From NCBI GenBank assembly GCA_002286855.1, contig NRSV01000056.1, positions 1-64,000 of the forward strand: 64,000 bases of DNA, in the 5' to 3' direction. Shown in pieces: positions 1 to 11,186 of this stretch. The first letter of the stretch is position 1; every line of letters begins with the position of its first letter. Source of the DNA: Bipolaris cookei (taxonomy: Eukaryota; Ascomycota; Dothideomycetes; Pleosporales; Pleosporaceae). The notes under the pieces were generated by a model. The model saw only the letters and a list, made by a program, of their open reading frames with translations, searched no databases and was not told the DNA's origin. The position numbers were made by a program, and so were the translations under genes.

Positions 1-602
1 GGACGAGATTTACCATGGGGGAGCCAAATTGTGGTCGCCCAGGAGTGTACAACGAGCTCGCGATCGTCGGGCTTCACAACAACAACAAGCCGAGCTTGAA
101 AAGCTTCAAAAAGCCAAGCAAGCCGAGATCAAGAAGGCAGCTCGCGATTGTGATCTTCAACTCAAAGCTGTGAGGCGTGTAGAGCGGGAGAAACGGGCGG
201 AGGAGAAGAGAAAAGATGACGCTGCAAAGCAGGCCAAGAAACAACACCAGCAGCTCATCAACAACACCAAAAAGCTTATAAAATTATCCCAAAAGGGTAA
301 GCGCAAGGCTTCAACAGCTCAAAAGTCAGCTGCAAAGCGTCAGAAACGTGTTGTGGGTGGTACAGCTTCTGTGGGAGCCCGGGTAGTTGCACAGCCAGTT
401 CCACCCAAAACCACCAGAACGCGTACAATCCGCCGCCCAAAAAAAGATTTAGACTAGCGCAAAGTCTTCGCAAGCTATTATATAGTATAAATCTACTTTT
501 GCGCAATTATATCACGATTTGTTGAGGCGTTACAGCTGCAATACTCATGAAGCTGTTGTGTTGTGGGTGGGGCGTTGCGCGAACCCGGGCGTTACGCGAA
601 CC
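1..602 (+). mobile_element. 3' end of a pogo/Fot1-type DNA transposon (family A)
   Basis: It contains the transposase C-terminus, then about 140 bp of non-coding DNA ending in two near-direct copies of a GCGTT(G/A)CGCGAACC motif around 568-600, which is taken as the right TIR with internal subrepeats. The exact end is uncertain by a few bases, and the left TIR is outside the window. The next element (family B) begins about 15 bp further on. Confidence 0.6.
2..457 (+). CDS. C-terminal part of pogo/Fot1-type DDE transposase (5' end outside window)
   Basis: The frame is open from the window edge and ends at a TAG after KKDLD. Near its start it has HGGAKLWSP, which resembles the HGGA-x(2)-WSP block seen just after the DDE_1 catalytic domain in fungal Fot1/Tan1/pogo transposases. 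About 110 residues rich in Lys, Arg, Gln and Ala follow, probably a charged coiled coil. No CCHC knuckle is present, unlike the other transposases in this window, so this is a different family (A). The catalytic part lies upstream of the window, so whether the element is intact cannot be judged. No stop or frameshift is visible in the part present. Confidence 0.7.
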   Translation, partial: DEIYHGGAKLWSPRSVQRARDRRASQQQQAELEKLQKAKQAEIKKAARDCDLQLKAVRRVEREKRAEEKRKDDAAKQAKKQHQQLINNTKKLIKLSQKGKRKASTAQKSAAKRQKRVVGGTASVGARVVAQPVPPKTTRTRTIRRPKKDLD

Positions 603-616
603 TCTACTGTACTGTA

Positions 617-2336
617 GCGAGTGGCTCACCGTGCCAAGACCCCACCAACTTCCCCCATAACATGACTATTGCACGCAATTTCTCAACAACTAAGTGATAA
701 TACAGCTGCCAAAGAAGCCCGATTACAACTTGCATCTCATGAAATTGAAAAAGACGCGACATTGACTCAACAGCGTGCTGCAGCCCTCTATAACGTACCT
801 CAGAGATCAATTAGCAATCGACGCGCTGGAAAGCTCTCCCGACAAGATTCCACGCCCAACTCAATGAAGCTTCTTGTAACAGAAGAGAAGACAATTTTCG
901 ACTATATACTAGACCTCGAAGCGCAAAGATTTCCGCTGCACCTCCCTGCTATCAAAGATCTAACTGATTCTTTGCTGGTTGCCCGCCACCGCAACCCTGT
1001 TGGCCCAAACTGGCCTAGAGCATTCATAAGGCGTCGCACAGAGCTTAAAATGAAATTTAATCGAAAGTACGATTACAGGAGAGCCCTCTGTGAAGATCCC
1101 GAGCTTGTGCAGGGCTGGTTCTGCCTGGTACAGAACACTAAAGCCAAGTATGGGATCCAGGACGACGGCATGTACAATGTTGATGAGATGGGCTTCATGA
1201 TGGGCATGCATAACTCGTCAGCAGTATTCACAGCCTCTGAGCGTCGATCATAGCCGAAATCCTTCCAGTGGGGCAACCGGGAGTGGGTTACCAGCGTGGT
1301 TTGTGTCAGCGCATCTGGCTGGGCGATCCCACCCTTCATCATCCTTTAAGGCAAGCACGACCTCTCTGCCTAGTATAAAGAGGATAGCCTACCTCGGGAT
1401 CGGGTTATTAGGGTCTCTGATAACGGCTGGACGACGAATGAGCTTGGCCTGAAGTGGTTGGAGCACTTTGACAAGCATACAAAAGGGCGTACTATTGGAG
1501 CCTATCGTCTACTTATTTTTGACGGTCATGAAAACCACAACTCAGTCAAGTTCCAGCAATACTGCACAAATGCAAAAACTATTACCCTATGTATGCCTCC
1601 ACACTCTTCTCATCTCCTACAGCCACTTGATATGGGCTGCTTTTCGCCTTTGAAGAGGGCGTGTGGGCGCCAAGTCGAGGAGATGATGCGCATCAGGATC
1701 AACCATATCACCAAGATAGAGTTCTTACCAGCCTTCCAGCAGGCCTATTGGAAAACTATTACAAAGTACAATGTCTTAGGAGGGTTTCGAGGGGCTGGCT
1801 AGGTCCCACACGACCCAGAGGTGGTGATATCGAAGCTTGATGTTAAGTTGCGCACACCAACATCACCTGCTGCAGAAGATCTGCCCTGGCTGTTGCAAAC
1901 CCCGAGAAATACCCTAGAACTAAGGTCGCAATCGGCGATGGCGAAGCAGAGGATACAGAGGTATATAGATAATTCGCCAACAGGTATGGTGGTTGCCTTT
2001 GAAAAGCTAGCTAAAGGCGCTGCGATTATTGCGCACAAGTTGGTGTTGTCGCAAAAGCGCAACACTGAGCTTGAAGCAGCTAACGCAGCCGCCACGCGAC
2101 GAATATCGCATAAAAGAAAGGGATTACAGAAAGGAACGACTCTAACTATTGAAGAAGGAGAGCGATTGGCAACTCTGAGAGAGTTTGGGGCGCGTAGTGA
2201 TAGAAAGAAGGTGAAGAAGAGAGGGCGCGTTAAGGCAGGTGAACCATCACAAAGCCGCTGTGAACGCTGTGGTGAGACTGGGCATAACTTGCGCACATGC
2301 GAGTAAGATGTAGAAGAAGATTTTGAGTAGAGCAGC
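617..2336 (+). mobile_element. Pogo-type transposon, family B copy 1, 3' truncated
   Basis: The left end follows a TA at 615-616 and carries the TIR motif GCTCACCGTGCCAAGACCCC, matching the end of the complete family B copy at 21275-23077. The body encodes a degenerate HTH_psq/CENP-B/DDE transposase with a C-terminal CCHC knuckle. No matching right TIR follows. Similarity stops near 2330, where an LTR-like sequence begins, so the 3' end has been lost. About 1.72 kb of an expected 1.8 kb is present. Confidence 0.8.
669..2330 (+). pseudogene. Degenerate family B pogo transposase (HTH_psq, CENP-B HTH, DDE, CCHC)
   Basis: The same protein can be followed through most of the element. An HTH_psq-like N-terminus (QQRAAALYNVP block) and the CENP-B-type HTH lie in 669-1250. 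The YNVDEMGFMMG block near 1175-1205 carries the first catalytic Asp. FDGHENHNS near 1520 carries the second. PHSSHLLQPLD precedes the third acidic position. A zinc knuckle, CERCGETGHNLRTC, lies near 2262-2303. In-frame stops occur at 1251, 1347, 1371, 1800 and 2304. The one at 1371 replaces a Trp kept in the other copy (TGG to TAG). The expected start ATG reads TTG at 669. It cannot encode a full transposase. Confidence 0.85.
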
Positions 2337-2657
2337 TGTCGCATCATATGTAAGGCCACAGAAGCAATGACTTCAGTTGAGCCGATGTGTCAGATGTAAG
2401 TACCTGGATTCGTTGAACCTCAACCGAAGAACGTTCAAGGAACTCTATTACTACACCAGTACGTAAACACCGGGAGTCTATCAGGGAAACCAAAAAGACC
2501 CTTAGCGAACCTGATCTTGACGCCCACAACCACGTATAAATAAAGATAAGGCGGATCGATAATAAAGAGCACACACAAAACACACATCAATTCACCGCAC
2601 GTACGCGTGCGACAAACAACAACGTCCATTTTCCTCACTGCACCTACGCGTGCAACA
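2337..2657 (+). repeat. Probable LTR fragment (TGTCGCA...TGCAACA), related to the solo LTR at 17652-17856
   Basis: The last 90 bp or so is closely similar to the end of the solo LTR at 17652-17856. It includes a duplicated ACGCGTGC motif spaced by about 40 bp, and a TATAAATAAAG box and AATAAAG signal lie upstream, as expected for an LTR promoter and polyadenylation region. The left end was placed at TGTCGCA by analogy, directly abutting the truncated transposon. The flanks (GCAGC and ATACC) do not form a target duplication, so the unit may be rearranged or its left limit may be wrong. The 5' two thirds does not match the other LTR. Confidence 0.5.
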
Positions 2658-2945
2658 ATACCCTACGACTACCTGTTCTTCAGTTATAGTAAGCCTGCAG
2701 CAGTTTGGGATTATTTGAGGCCGAAAAGTAATTTTGTTAAGCCGATCACAAAGGCGCTGAAAAGGTATATTATAGGCAACAGCAGCGCATCGTATAGTCT
2801 TAAACTGGCCTGTACCAAAGGCCTGAAGGGCTAGAATAATTCTACCTTCTCGCTGAGTCAGAAAATCCTTATGTTGTTGATGCATAGTGTTTCGTACATG
2901 AAGTTCGCAATGCCAAGAAAAAGTGGCCCTCTCGATGGTGGAATA
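2658..2945 (-). mobile_element. 5' fragment of a pogo-type transposon related to family G
   Basis: On the minus strand, a reading frame starting at ATG 2883 encodes an HTH_psq-type N-terminus (block AAVAYNIPFQRLCDRL) like those of pogo transposases. It runs into unrelated LTR sequence before the CENP-B and DDE regions. Upstream of the ATG, 2919-2945 resembles the family G TIR (AAGTGGCCCTCTCGATGGTG). Only about 290 bp of the element remains. It is not functional. Confidence 0.6.
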
Positions 2946-2947
2946 CT

Positions 2948-3022
2948 CTATAATAAAAGTGCGTGATATCGTCTTGACGTCGACGCGCTGGTAGGGCTTT
3001 TCCAAATCGCTTGTGAATCATG
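2948..3022 (+). mobile_element. Isolated terminal fragment of a family C transposon
   Basis: These 75 bp match the 3' untranslated end and TIR of the family C element (33847-35653), sharing a GACGTCGACGCGCTGGT core and a CTTGTGAA end, with several substitutions. No transposase coding is attached. It abuts the family G-like fragment, so this spot is a patchwork of element ends. Confidence 0.55.
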
Positions 3023-3253
3023 TTGATATAGAATGCCATACACTTATATTACAGCGCAGTCAATGGTAGTCTACCCAGGGCTACTCGCAACTCGGTACAT
3101 TAGCACCATGGTACAGAATACATGTTTACTGGTGTAGACTTATTGATCGCTAGAAGACTTCTAGGTTATTATTGCTCTTAAATTAAGCTTCGAAGCGTAA
3201 GATTACGATGTCTCCTTCTATTAATATAGTTTCTAGCAACTTTTTCTACTACA

Positions 3254-5171
3254 TTATTCCAGATCTACTTCAACCTTTGGTCCGGTGTATGTCTTCCTAC
3301 CGCTTATGAAGTACCATAGGACAGCTAAAAATACAGTCCCACCAAATGTAAGGGAACTGAAGTTCATAGACTGTACGGTGACCGTAGCCGTAGCTGGCCA
3401 GAAGGAGAAAAACCACATGACGAACAAGTACCCGCAAGCGAAAAGGTTGTTGGCTATTCCAAACACTCCTGGAACTTTCCAAGGTCCCCATTGTAGGGTT
3501 TCTGGACCGACCATCACAGCGCGATCGCTGTAGGGCCTAACGCCTTGGATCCGTCGCCAAAGGAGCAAGGTGCAAACAATGAAGTATGAGGCATAGAGAC
3601 CACCGATACTAAGATTGACAATATTGTTGAAAGCGACGACCGAGCCAAGCGCGATGGTAGATAGAAGCATAGAGATAGCAGCCGTTATTCCGATCGTGAT
3701 AACAGGGATTCGAGTCCGAGGGTGAACCTTCAGTCCATATTAGCCTCCAGATATACGCCTGATCGAGGAGTATGTACTTACCTTCGTTACTTGAGCTGAG
3801 AAAGGTACAGCATTATCCCTTGCGAAAGACCACAACTGTCGAGAAGTTGCGGCCATGAGGCCAACCAAGCAGCAAATTCCGAGAACCCACATGATCATAG
3901 CCATGGTCGCTGCTCCAGCGGGTGATCCTGTACTCTTCAGAAAGACGTACAGGTAAGCATATCCGAGCGTCGCAGATTCTTTTATAAGGTCGTCTAGATT
4001 CCCAAGGCAAAACAGATATGCAACGATCATTGCGAACCCCAGAGTACCATTCAGCAGTACACTAATTTGGATAGCTCGCGGGATCACCCTTGTTGCGTTC
4101 TTGACTTCTTCGGCTATCTAGGTAAATCGTGCTTAGTGAATCGGCCGAACCTCAACTTGATGAATACTTACGTGGACACATGAGTCGACCCCTGAGTGCG
4201 TTAGCTCACATATCACCCTATATTATGTTTAGACATTGATAACTCACCGATAAGGGCGAAAATGGAGGATGGTAGGCCAACCATGAAAGATAGAGTCTGA
4301 GTTGACCTTTTGAAGTCAAGGTACTATATTAGTTCATGATCCACAAGTATTATCAGGGCGAAATAGTTACCAGCCTCCAGAATTGACAAAAGTAGTGAGG
4401 ATCGAAGCATCGCTGTGATCTCCAAGATACACCATAGGAACCAAGATGGCGAAGAACCCCAATACGTGGAGGATTAGGATCAACCCTTCAAAATGGGCTA
4501 ATGTCTTGCTACCAACAGTGTTGATTATCACTGCGAAGGCAAGCAATGCCCATCCAATAAGCATTGCTTGGTAGGGCTTAGGAGTATATTCGGGCTTGAC
4601 TAGCAAGATTGTACTCTGCAGGACAGCTCCACCCAAGTATGCTGACGAGGCAGTCGTAGCCTGCCAACCAATCAATGATACCCATCCAGTGATGAAGCTC
4701 ATGAATTTACTCCACGACCTCGGTGCCAGCAATGTGACCCAGCTGTAGGTGCGTTAGTGAATTATGACCATTCAAGTGGCGATAGGGACGCTTACTGATA
4801 CTGACCACCTGCGGTAGGTGCCATGGAAGATAACTCGGACAGAACTGTATAGATTGAGATGGAGCCGACCCATATCAGGATATAGCCCCAGAAGACACCT
4901 GCGGGGCCGCCATTCAACAAACTTGGGGTAGAGACTCTGAGACATAGTTAGCAAGCTGCGTTTGGTTCAAATTATAGCCTCTTTGGACTCACTGAAGGAT
5001 TCCCTCCCAAGTAGCTAAGACCGTGCAAGAGAATCCAAGGATTTGCATGAATCCAAAATTGCGCTTCAGTACCGGCTTCTTGCCCAATCGCATGAGATCC
5101 CGCTCATCTTGACCGAATACCTCATCGCTCGAGGCGACTGCTCCAGATTTCATGCGACTTTCGAGTTCCAT
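3254..5171 (-). CDS. APC-superfamily permease (amino acid/choline/GABA transporter type)
   Basis: Membrane transporter for amino acids or related amines at the plasma membrane. Seven exons can be joined without a stop: 5171-4993, 4936-4796, 4742-4371, 4306-4248, 4191-4172, 4117-3782 and 3727-3254, giving 526 residues. The start is the first ATG and gives an acidic and basic cytosolic N-terminus (MELESRMKSG). TM1 begins at about residue 45 (NFGFMQILGFSCTVLATWEG), followed by GGPAGVFWGYI and the conserved MAPTAGGQY block typical of the fungal choline/GABA (ACT) group. About 12 hydrophobic segments follow. Length fits the family (510-560). Exon 5 is only 20 nt, but it is needed to give VDSCVHIAEEVKNA, the usual H(M/I)AEEV motif. 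Substrate cannot be told from sequence. The gene is apparently intact although transposon fragments lie about 230 bp beyond its 3' end. Confidence 0.9.
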
Positions 5172-6342
5172 GGTGGAAGCTTGGTCGTGGACGGAGAAAG
5201 GTGTGTCAAGGTTGCCCTGAAAAGCCCCAAGAGAAATGGTGTTTTATGTATAAACTCTATGCAAGCAGTGCGACGATCTAGCAGGCTCCTTCCGTTGCTT
5301 TTAGGTGAGTTAATCCCAGTTTACCCTGGTGTTCACTAAGCGCATTCAGCAAAGTCAGCAAAATCAGCAAAATCAGCAAAATCAGGTCACAATTGCTGCC
5401 ACACGGGATGCGGCAAAGCGGGGTCTTTGTATCTTTAGAAACGTATTGCTTGGGCGAACGCCGTCTACAAAGCTTAGTATCTAGCTTAGCACTGTTTCGC
5501 GCACCAAACCTAGAACATGAAATGAACTTACACGATCCATTCACTATGAAAAAAAATGAACCATTGCGCCTTCCTCTCCTACATTCAGGATAGCACGGAA
5601 ATTTGTTGCGCCGTTGAATTCGAGCGCGACCACTCGGCGGTTTGTCGATTATTACTCAATTGAAGGGTACTACGTACCCTGCAGTACTCCGAACTCTATG
5701 CACCGGTTGAAAATGCCGTGCGAGCCCGCTATCCTGGTTACAATCGTCGACGGGAACTCAAACTTTTGATTAACCGTCATGGTCTCACACCTGAGTCAGG
5801 CTTGGTGTACAATATCGTATTCTGAAACTATTGTTCGATCCAAGTGTTGAGAATGCGCACATAGATCGCATTACTAGTTGCTTGTCGCTACTAAAGGCTC
5901 TGCGAATTTGAACAAGACGTAAAAAACCATGTGCAGCATACAGCAGGGGTCAATTCCAATAAAATGGAAAACGACACATGCATGCCGCGTATGCAGATGT
6001 CGTCGCGGCGAAAATGTCACGGCATAATTAGACGTAGACAGATATGAACAGGGCTACGGAAAATGTCAGTCCTTTGACATCCGCCGAAAGATGCCCCATG
6101 CACAGTCAAGATCTGTTGGAATCGCATGTGTCGGTAGTATAATCCAGTCTGACAAACGGCCACAAGTGCATATCGCATGCAATCAGGCCGTTCTGGTATT
6201 TTGTTATTGTATCAACCTTTAACATGGACTGTTCAAACCAGGGGAGCTAAGTTTCTTATGTAGAGCCAAGTCCTATGAAAACTGGGCTTCGCATACTGAC
6301 AGCATAAGTCACAATAGCTGAAAAAAAGTAACTCTTGTCTCC
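5172..6342. other. Intergenic region between divergent permease and rhodopsin-fold genes
   Basis: This is the shared upstream region of the two divergently transcribed genes. It contains a short 9-bp tandem repeat at 5346-5385. No convincing coding frame or element end was seen. It is a candidate bidirectional promoter. Confidence 0.6.
5346..5385. repeat. 9-bp tandem repeat (TCAGCAAAA, about 4.4 copies)
   Basis: Four consecutive near-perfect units of TCAGCAAA(A/G) plus a partial unit are visible upstream of the permease. Confidence 0.9.
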
Positions 6343-7594
6343 ATGGACGTTGGGAAGACTCCTGCATTTCACGATGGCCATGCGGCGCCGCTGATCCAGA
6401 TCCTCACATGGCTATTTATGGCCTTTTCAACACTGTCTGTATTAGCACACTTTGCTACAAAGAAGGCCATGTCAAGACCATTTACAACAGCTGATGGGAT
6501 ATTGTTAACCGCACTTGTAAGTGACTGAATAAAAATTCAGACAATATGCATCCTTAACTTACATATTTGAAGATTCTAGACATAGGACAAGCTATCACAT
6601 TTCTTAGTCCTGCTGGTCAAGCGATTGGAAACTCACAGTCTGCTTACCCAAAAGACACAGTCATGCAAGCTTGGAAGGTAAGGTAGTTTTCCGATCGACT
6701 AGATGCAGTGCTAAGTGTTACAGGCCATGTATATTGGAGATATTCTCTTTGTATTTACACTTGTTGCTGCAAAGCTTTCGCTATTGGTTCCTCTTACGGC
6801 AGTGACACCCGTAGTCAAGCACCGTTTGATGATATACACAACAAGTGCGGTCACTGTGGTGTGGGGACTAACTGCTGTCTTTCTGATTGCTTTCCAGTGT
6901 CCATCACCACAAAGATGGAACATTGCAGACCCACAATGTATGGACTTTGTAAGACACATTTCAAGATAAGATTTTTGTTTTAGATAGCTAACACACAATA
7001 GCGCAGTATCCGAACATTCAACGCCGTCATGAATATCATCACCGATTTGGCGCTGGCCACAGTACCTACGTTGATGGTGATACCACTGCAGTTTGGATTT
7101 GACAGAAAGCTCACTCTTCTGATTGGGTTCTGGTGTCGTATATTGTATGTTCATCTGATTCGATAAGAATGCTTTGTGTGCAATCACTGACAGACGAAAC
7201 ACAAAGCGTCATGGCAGCATCGGCCGTCCAAATCGTTTTCATCTCCAACCTCTCCTTGCAGGACAGTAACCTACTCAACTCAGTGTGGCCCATAGTTGTT
7301 AGTGGACAAGTTGTTCAAGTCACCAGCATCATGACCTCGACAATACCATTCCTGAAGCCGTTTCTTGTTAGTCTCGAGTCGTCCCTGACCCTCAGCCCGA
7401 ACAACGCAGTTCACGCCACAACATTGGGCTACAAAACGACAGGGAGCACAGGTCACCCATCGAGTTACATCAAGATTGGGACCCCGAACAGCCAAAGCGC
7501 AAGAAACAAAAAGCTTAGCAACATCTGGGTCACAGCAGATTTTGAAGTCAAGGGAGAGCCTAGTATGGAATTATCAGAGCGGAGAGGGAATTGA
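6343..7594 (+). CDS. Fungal rhodopsin-domain (PTH11/SAT4-type) integral membrane protein
   Basis: Seven-helix membrane protein of the fungal 'Rhodopsin' domain family, which includes PTH11-like receptor candidates. Its ligand is unknown. Exons 6343-6516, 6573-6677, 6724-6948, 7002-7144 and 7207-7594 join in frame to 344 residues. Visible features are TM1 LIQILTWLFMAFSTLSVLAH, the conserved W-K-x(n)-Y block in QAWKAMYIGDILF, CPSPQRWN between TM4 and TM5, the family-typical RTFNAVMNIITDLALA, and a last helix with TSIMTSTIPFLKPFL. There is no CFEM domain and no cleavable signal peptide. The C-terminal tail of about 70 residues is polar. The intron 4 acceptor at 7205-7206 was chosen because the nearby alternative at 7192-7193 puts the conserved last helices out of frame. 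The gene appears intact. Confidence 0.85.
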
Positions 7595-8705
7595 GGAGCT
7601 AATGGACACGGAGCTCTAGATCCCACAAGATGGCGTACACTAGTTGCACCTGTCTCTGGTATGTGTAATGATAGTCACACACGCAGTGAAAACCATAATC
7701 AAAATGTCAGCAGACTGAATTCATGAATAGCGCGTCTGCAGTTTTGATGATTACCCAACATAAGCGCCAACATGGAGAGAAACTCATGGTCTGACTATTC
7801 ACAGTGCAGGACTGAGAACAGACACACGTATGTACACGCACAGCATGTAGCGCGAGGCATAGGTCAGAGTGGCGTGATGAACTGATCCTGGGCGGGCGAC
7901 CAATATCTCTCCCGCACCGGGAGGAGCCAGGGACCCTGAAGTCTACTGGGATGGGTCCATCTGCTGATTGGTCACTAGCCCGCAATAGGTCTAGTTGACT
8001 GCCGTGCCGTCGGCTAAACGCGAGGCGTACTTTATCTTCTGCCACCCGTCGCCTATACTCTTGGTGGTGCCGTCTTCTTTCTCACTGCTATTCGAGGGTT
8101 CCGCGTCGAATGTCATCCAAACGGGATCAAGCTACTCGGCCTTCATCTGTCAATCGTATACCTACTTCAAATTCGATTGTCCAATCAAAAATAGTAACAC
8201 CACAGTCTCGATCCTAGGGAATCCGTATCTTCTGAACCACATATGTTCACAACACTTGACTACGGCCGCATTAACCCCGAAATAGCTGAGCAGCCAAGTA
8301 GCGGTGAGACGGGTAAGCTCATCTGCGATGCTGCACCTGTCTCGTGGTACTTAGTAGGTTGGGCACAAGATCTCGGCTATAGTATTTCAGATGGTTTCGC
8401 TCTCTTAGATTGCGTAGAAACATTACGTGATACACCACGCTGGGGGACACTATCATGTGCTAGTATGACACACGCACCAACTTCTGAGCAGAAAAAAATC
8501 ATAGAAATCCGTCAACAATCTATCGGATATAGGGGTAATACATCGCGAGAAATCGATTTAAGCCACCTCTAACGTGTGCAGCCCTCTCGTTGAGGTGCTA
8601 AAAGGGTATTTTCGATTTTCTTGCGACGTGTTCAAAATACGAAAATCTTCGAGAACGCACGGACTGCCCCAATCACTAATGAAGAGACAACGTGCGGGAT
8701 CAGTA
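7595..8705. other. Intergenic, no supported gene
   Basis: It contains an ATG-initiated open frame of 109 codons (8243-8572, plus strand) with no recognisable domain, and nothing else of note. I cannot support it as a gene. Confidence 0.4.
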
Positions 8706-9994
8706 AGCTGAACGCCCCACCAAACCTGACGCGACTCTCTACACCACAACTACCGTGCCGCGACAACAGCGCTCTGTACAGACTTCTCATGAAGGTAGAA
8801 TAAGTCTTGCCATAGTATACTATTTTTAGAATTAGGTCCTTTAGTAGTATGACTACTATAGGTAACTAAGTCGGAGTGGCAAGGTGAGTAGTTCTAACGT
8901 CTACTATTCGGCATATCCATTGTGTTGTTGTCTATCTACTATGCGTACGCGGCAACGTGTATTGTGTGCACACGCGCAGCACTGGCCACCGTATGGCGCC
9001 ATTCTCTCGCCCAGGCTCTGAACTTTCTTCTACCAACCTGGACTGGACTCGCATATTCTCAACAACTATCCTAATAATTCAAAACAGTCTATTTATGCTT
9101 CTCGCGAAAGCGTGTAATGTACCAAAGTCAACACTATACGCGCGTCCATGGTACCCAGCCACAATCAAAGACAGTCTCTGTTAACCGCAAGCTATTGCCT
9201 ATTGAAGAACAGTCTCTCGTGCAATGGATCCTAGACCTTGATCAACGTGGTTTCCCACCCCATATTATTGACGTACGACGTATGGCAGACACTCTACTCA
9301 CGCGTTAATGCACTCGATCGCTGTAACCCACTCGCCACTACCTGGCTGTACGACGACTGCTCTACCAACTCTATCAGAGCTGCTGACTACCTTAGACGTG
9401 CTAGTGACGTTAATTGTGAATTTAGTTTTGTTAAAGTTATAGATGTCTTGGTCTAGAACGCCGTACGCCTAACGCGTCTCCACTAGCTCAAACTAAGCTG
9501 TAATTGCGATAAGATCCTCAGAGAGAGCACGCTGGCTATTGAACTTTCTAGTCCACTTTGTCTGGAGCTCTGGCTAGCTTTGGATAGATCGTAATACCCA
9601 GCACTTGCCAACAGGTTGTGGAGGTGGATCTTGGCCACGCGCGGCAAGAAGAGCGTCTGCCATTCGTCGCATGTCAATAATATGGGGCGGAAAACCACGT
9701 TGATTAAGGTCTAGGATCCATTGCACGAGAGACTGCTCCTCAGTAGGTTGTAGCTTGCGGTTAACAGAGGCTGTCACTGATTGTGGCTGGGTACTGTGGA
9801 GGCTCGTATATAATGTTGATTTTGGCACATTGTACGCTTTTGCAAGAGCATGGATAGACTGATTTGAATTATTAGGATAGGATACTATAGAAAGACTTAT
9901 TCTGCCTTCATGAGAGGCCTGTATAGAGCGTTGTTGTCGCGGCATGGTGGTGGTTATGGAGAGAGTTGGGTGAAGTTTGGTGGGGCGGCCAGCC
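8706..9994. mobile_element. Fold-back pogo-type element built from two inverted 5' ends (family D)
   Basis: Both outer ends carry the same 5' terminus in opposite orientation. TA (8704-8705) is followed by AGCTGAACGCCCCACCAAAC, and on the other strand TA (9995-9996) is followed by GGCTGGCCGCCCCACCAAAC. Each is followed by the start of the same transposase (MPRQQRSIQ...). The right arm (minus strand, from ATG 9945) keeps an open frame through HTH_psq (AKAYNVPKSTLY) and CENP-B HTH (PHIIDMRRMADALLA) before shifting. The left arm (plus strand) is broken by about 240 bp of unrelated sequence around 8820-9060. No DDE catalytic region is present in either arm. The arms meet near 9480. It cannot encode a transposase but has two transposase-end-like termini. 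Confidence 0.75.
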
Positions 9995-9996
9995 TA

Positions 9997-10508
9997 GCTA
10001 GAGGTGCCGCCGGACAGGCCAACGCCGGATTACGTCCTCCAACACTAATTATTCTACCCACTTCAACCACCCATAACGTGACCACAATGCAATCAATTGA
10101 CGCTGCGCTTGCTGCTATTGACGCTTTAAAGCCTAATGAAAAACTCATATATTCTCAAATCGCGAAAAAAAAATAGTGTTGATCCAGGAACGCTGAGCCG
10201 CCGCCACCGAGGTATTCCTAGCTCTAGACAAGCAGCTGCACAGAACCAGCAGGCAGTCCACCCACAACATGAAGCTGAGCTTATCGATTATATCGATAGA
10301 CTCACTAAGTGAGGCCTACCACCCACACCGAGTATCATTCGAAATATCGCGTTGCAGCTAGCTCAGAAGCAGCTCGGGTACCGCTGGGTTGATCGCTTTG
10401 TTTATCGCTACTCGCATCTCGTTATACTCAAGCGCACCACGCCAATCGATCGTAGCCGGCGCCGAGCTGATTCAGAAAGGAGATATCAGCTCTGCTTCGG
10501 GCTTCTAC
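9997..10508 (+). mobile_element. 5' fragment of a distinct pogo-type transposon (family E)
   Basis: It starts directly after the TA flanking the fold-back element. An ATG at 10088 opens a frame (MQSIDAALAAIDALKPNEKL) typical of the N-terminal HTH of another class of fungal pogo/Fot transposase. The frame stops at 10174 (TAG) but continues recognisably as LSRRHRGIPSSRQAA, then LPPTPSIIRNIALQLAQKQL and WVDRFVYRYSH, the CENP-B-type HTH. It ends where family C sequence begins (about 10509). The catalytic domain is absent. Confidence 0.7.
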
Positions 10509-11186
10509 GCCAAAAAATCGATTAATATATAGTGGAGCTTCAGAGGCTCTGGTCTAGTCCCACGTAACCCACAGGCTGTGCTATCAAAACTTGATGTGGT
10601 GGTGCAGGCGCCAACACAATCACTGCGACGGGTAGACGCCTGTGAGGCGCAGACACCACGCAACGCGCGCGAATTCGAGGCCCAACATACTCTCGTTCGA
10701 AAGAGAGTAAGACATAGGCGTGGGTCTTCTGCAAATTCACTTGACAAGCAGGTTGCGCAGTTGAGTAAGGGAGCTCAGCAAATGGCACATAAGATGACGC
10801 TAATGATGGAGAAAATGGCTACTCTTCAAGAGACCCTAGACGAAGCAAATAAGCGTAAGAGCCGTAAGCGGCGATACTCACGGACAGAATAGACTCTTAA
10901 TGTAGACGAGGTACAAGAAGTATTAGCTGAACAGGTTGGTAGCAGTCGTAGTGATGGTGAGAGCGCGTCGAAGAGGGTGCGACGAGAGAGGCGGTGCGGG
11001 CGTTGCAAGCAGACTGCACACAACGCTCGTACCTGCGCAGTTGAGATAGATAGTGCAAGTGATAGCGGCGATTCTGATAATTAATTTGGTATATCGCAAT
11101 AGTTCATTGACTGTGATAAAAGTACGTGATAACGTGTTGACGTCGACGCGCTGGTGGGGAGGTGCTCGCTCACTTGTGAACCACGT
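10509..11186 (+). mobile_element. 3' fragment of a family C pogo-type transposon
   Basis: It matches the last third of the family C element at 33847-35653: FRGSGLVPRNPQAVLSKLDV, a charged coiled-coil stretch, the knuckle CGRCKQTAHNARTC (near 10999-11034) and the acidic tail ending SDN. The TIR ends at 11186 (CTTGTGAACCACGT), followed by TA. There is an in-frame TAG at 10890. Its 5' two thirds is missing and replaced by family E sequence. This copy preserves the knuckle, which is frameshifted in the longer copy. Confidence 0.8.

Noticed and set aside
1799..2359. 186-codon frame antisense to the family B transposase C-terminus
   Set aside because: Mirror frame of a real coding region. The sense strand shows the coiled coil and zinc knuckle.
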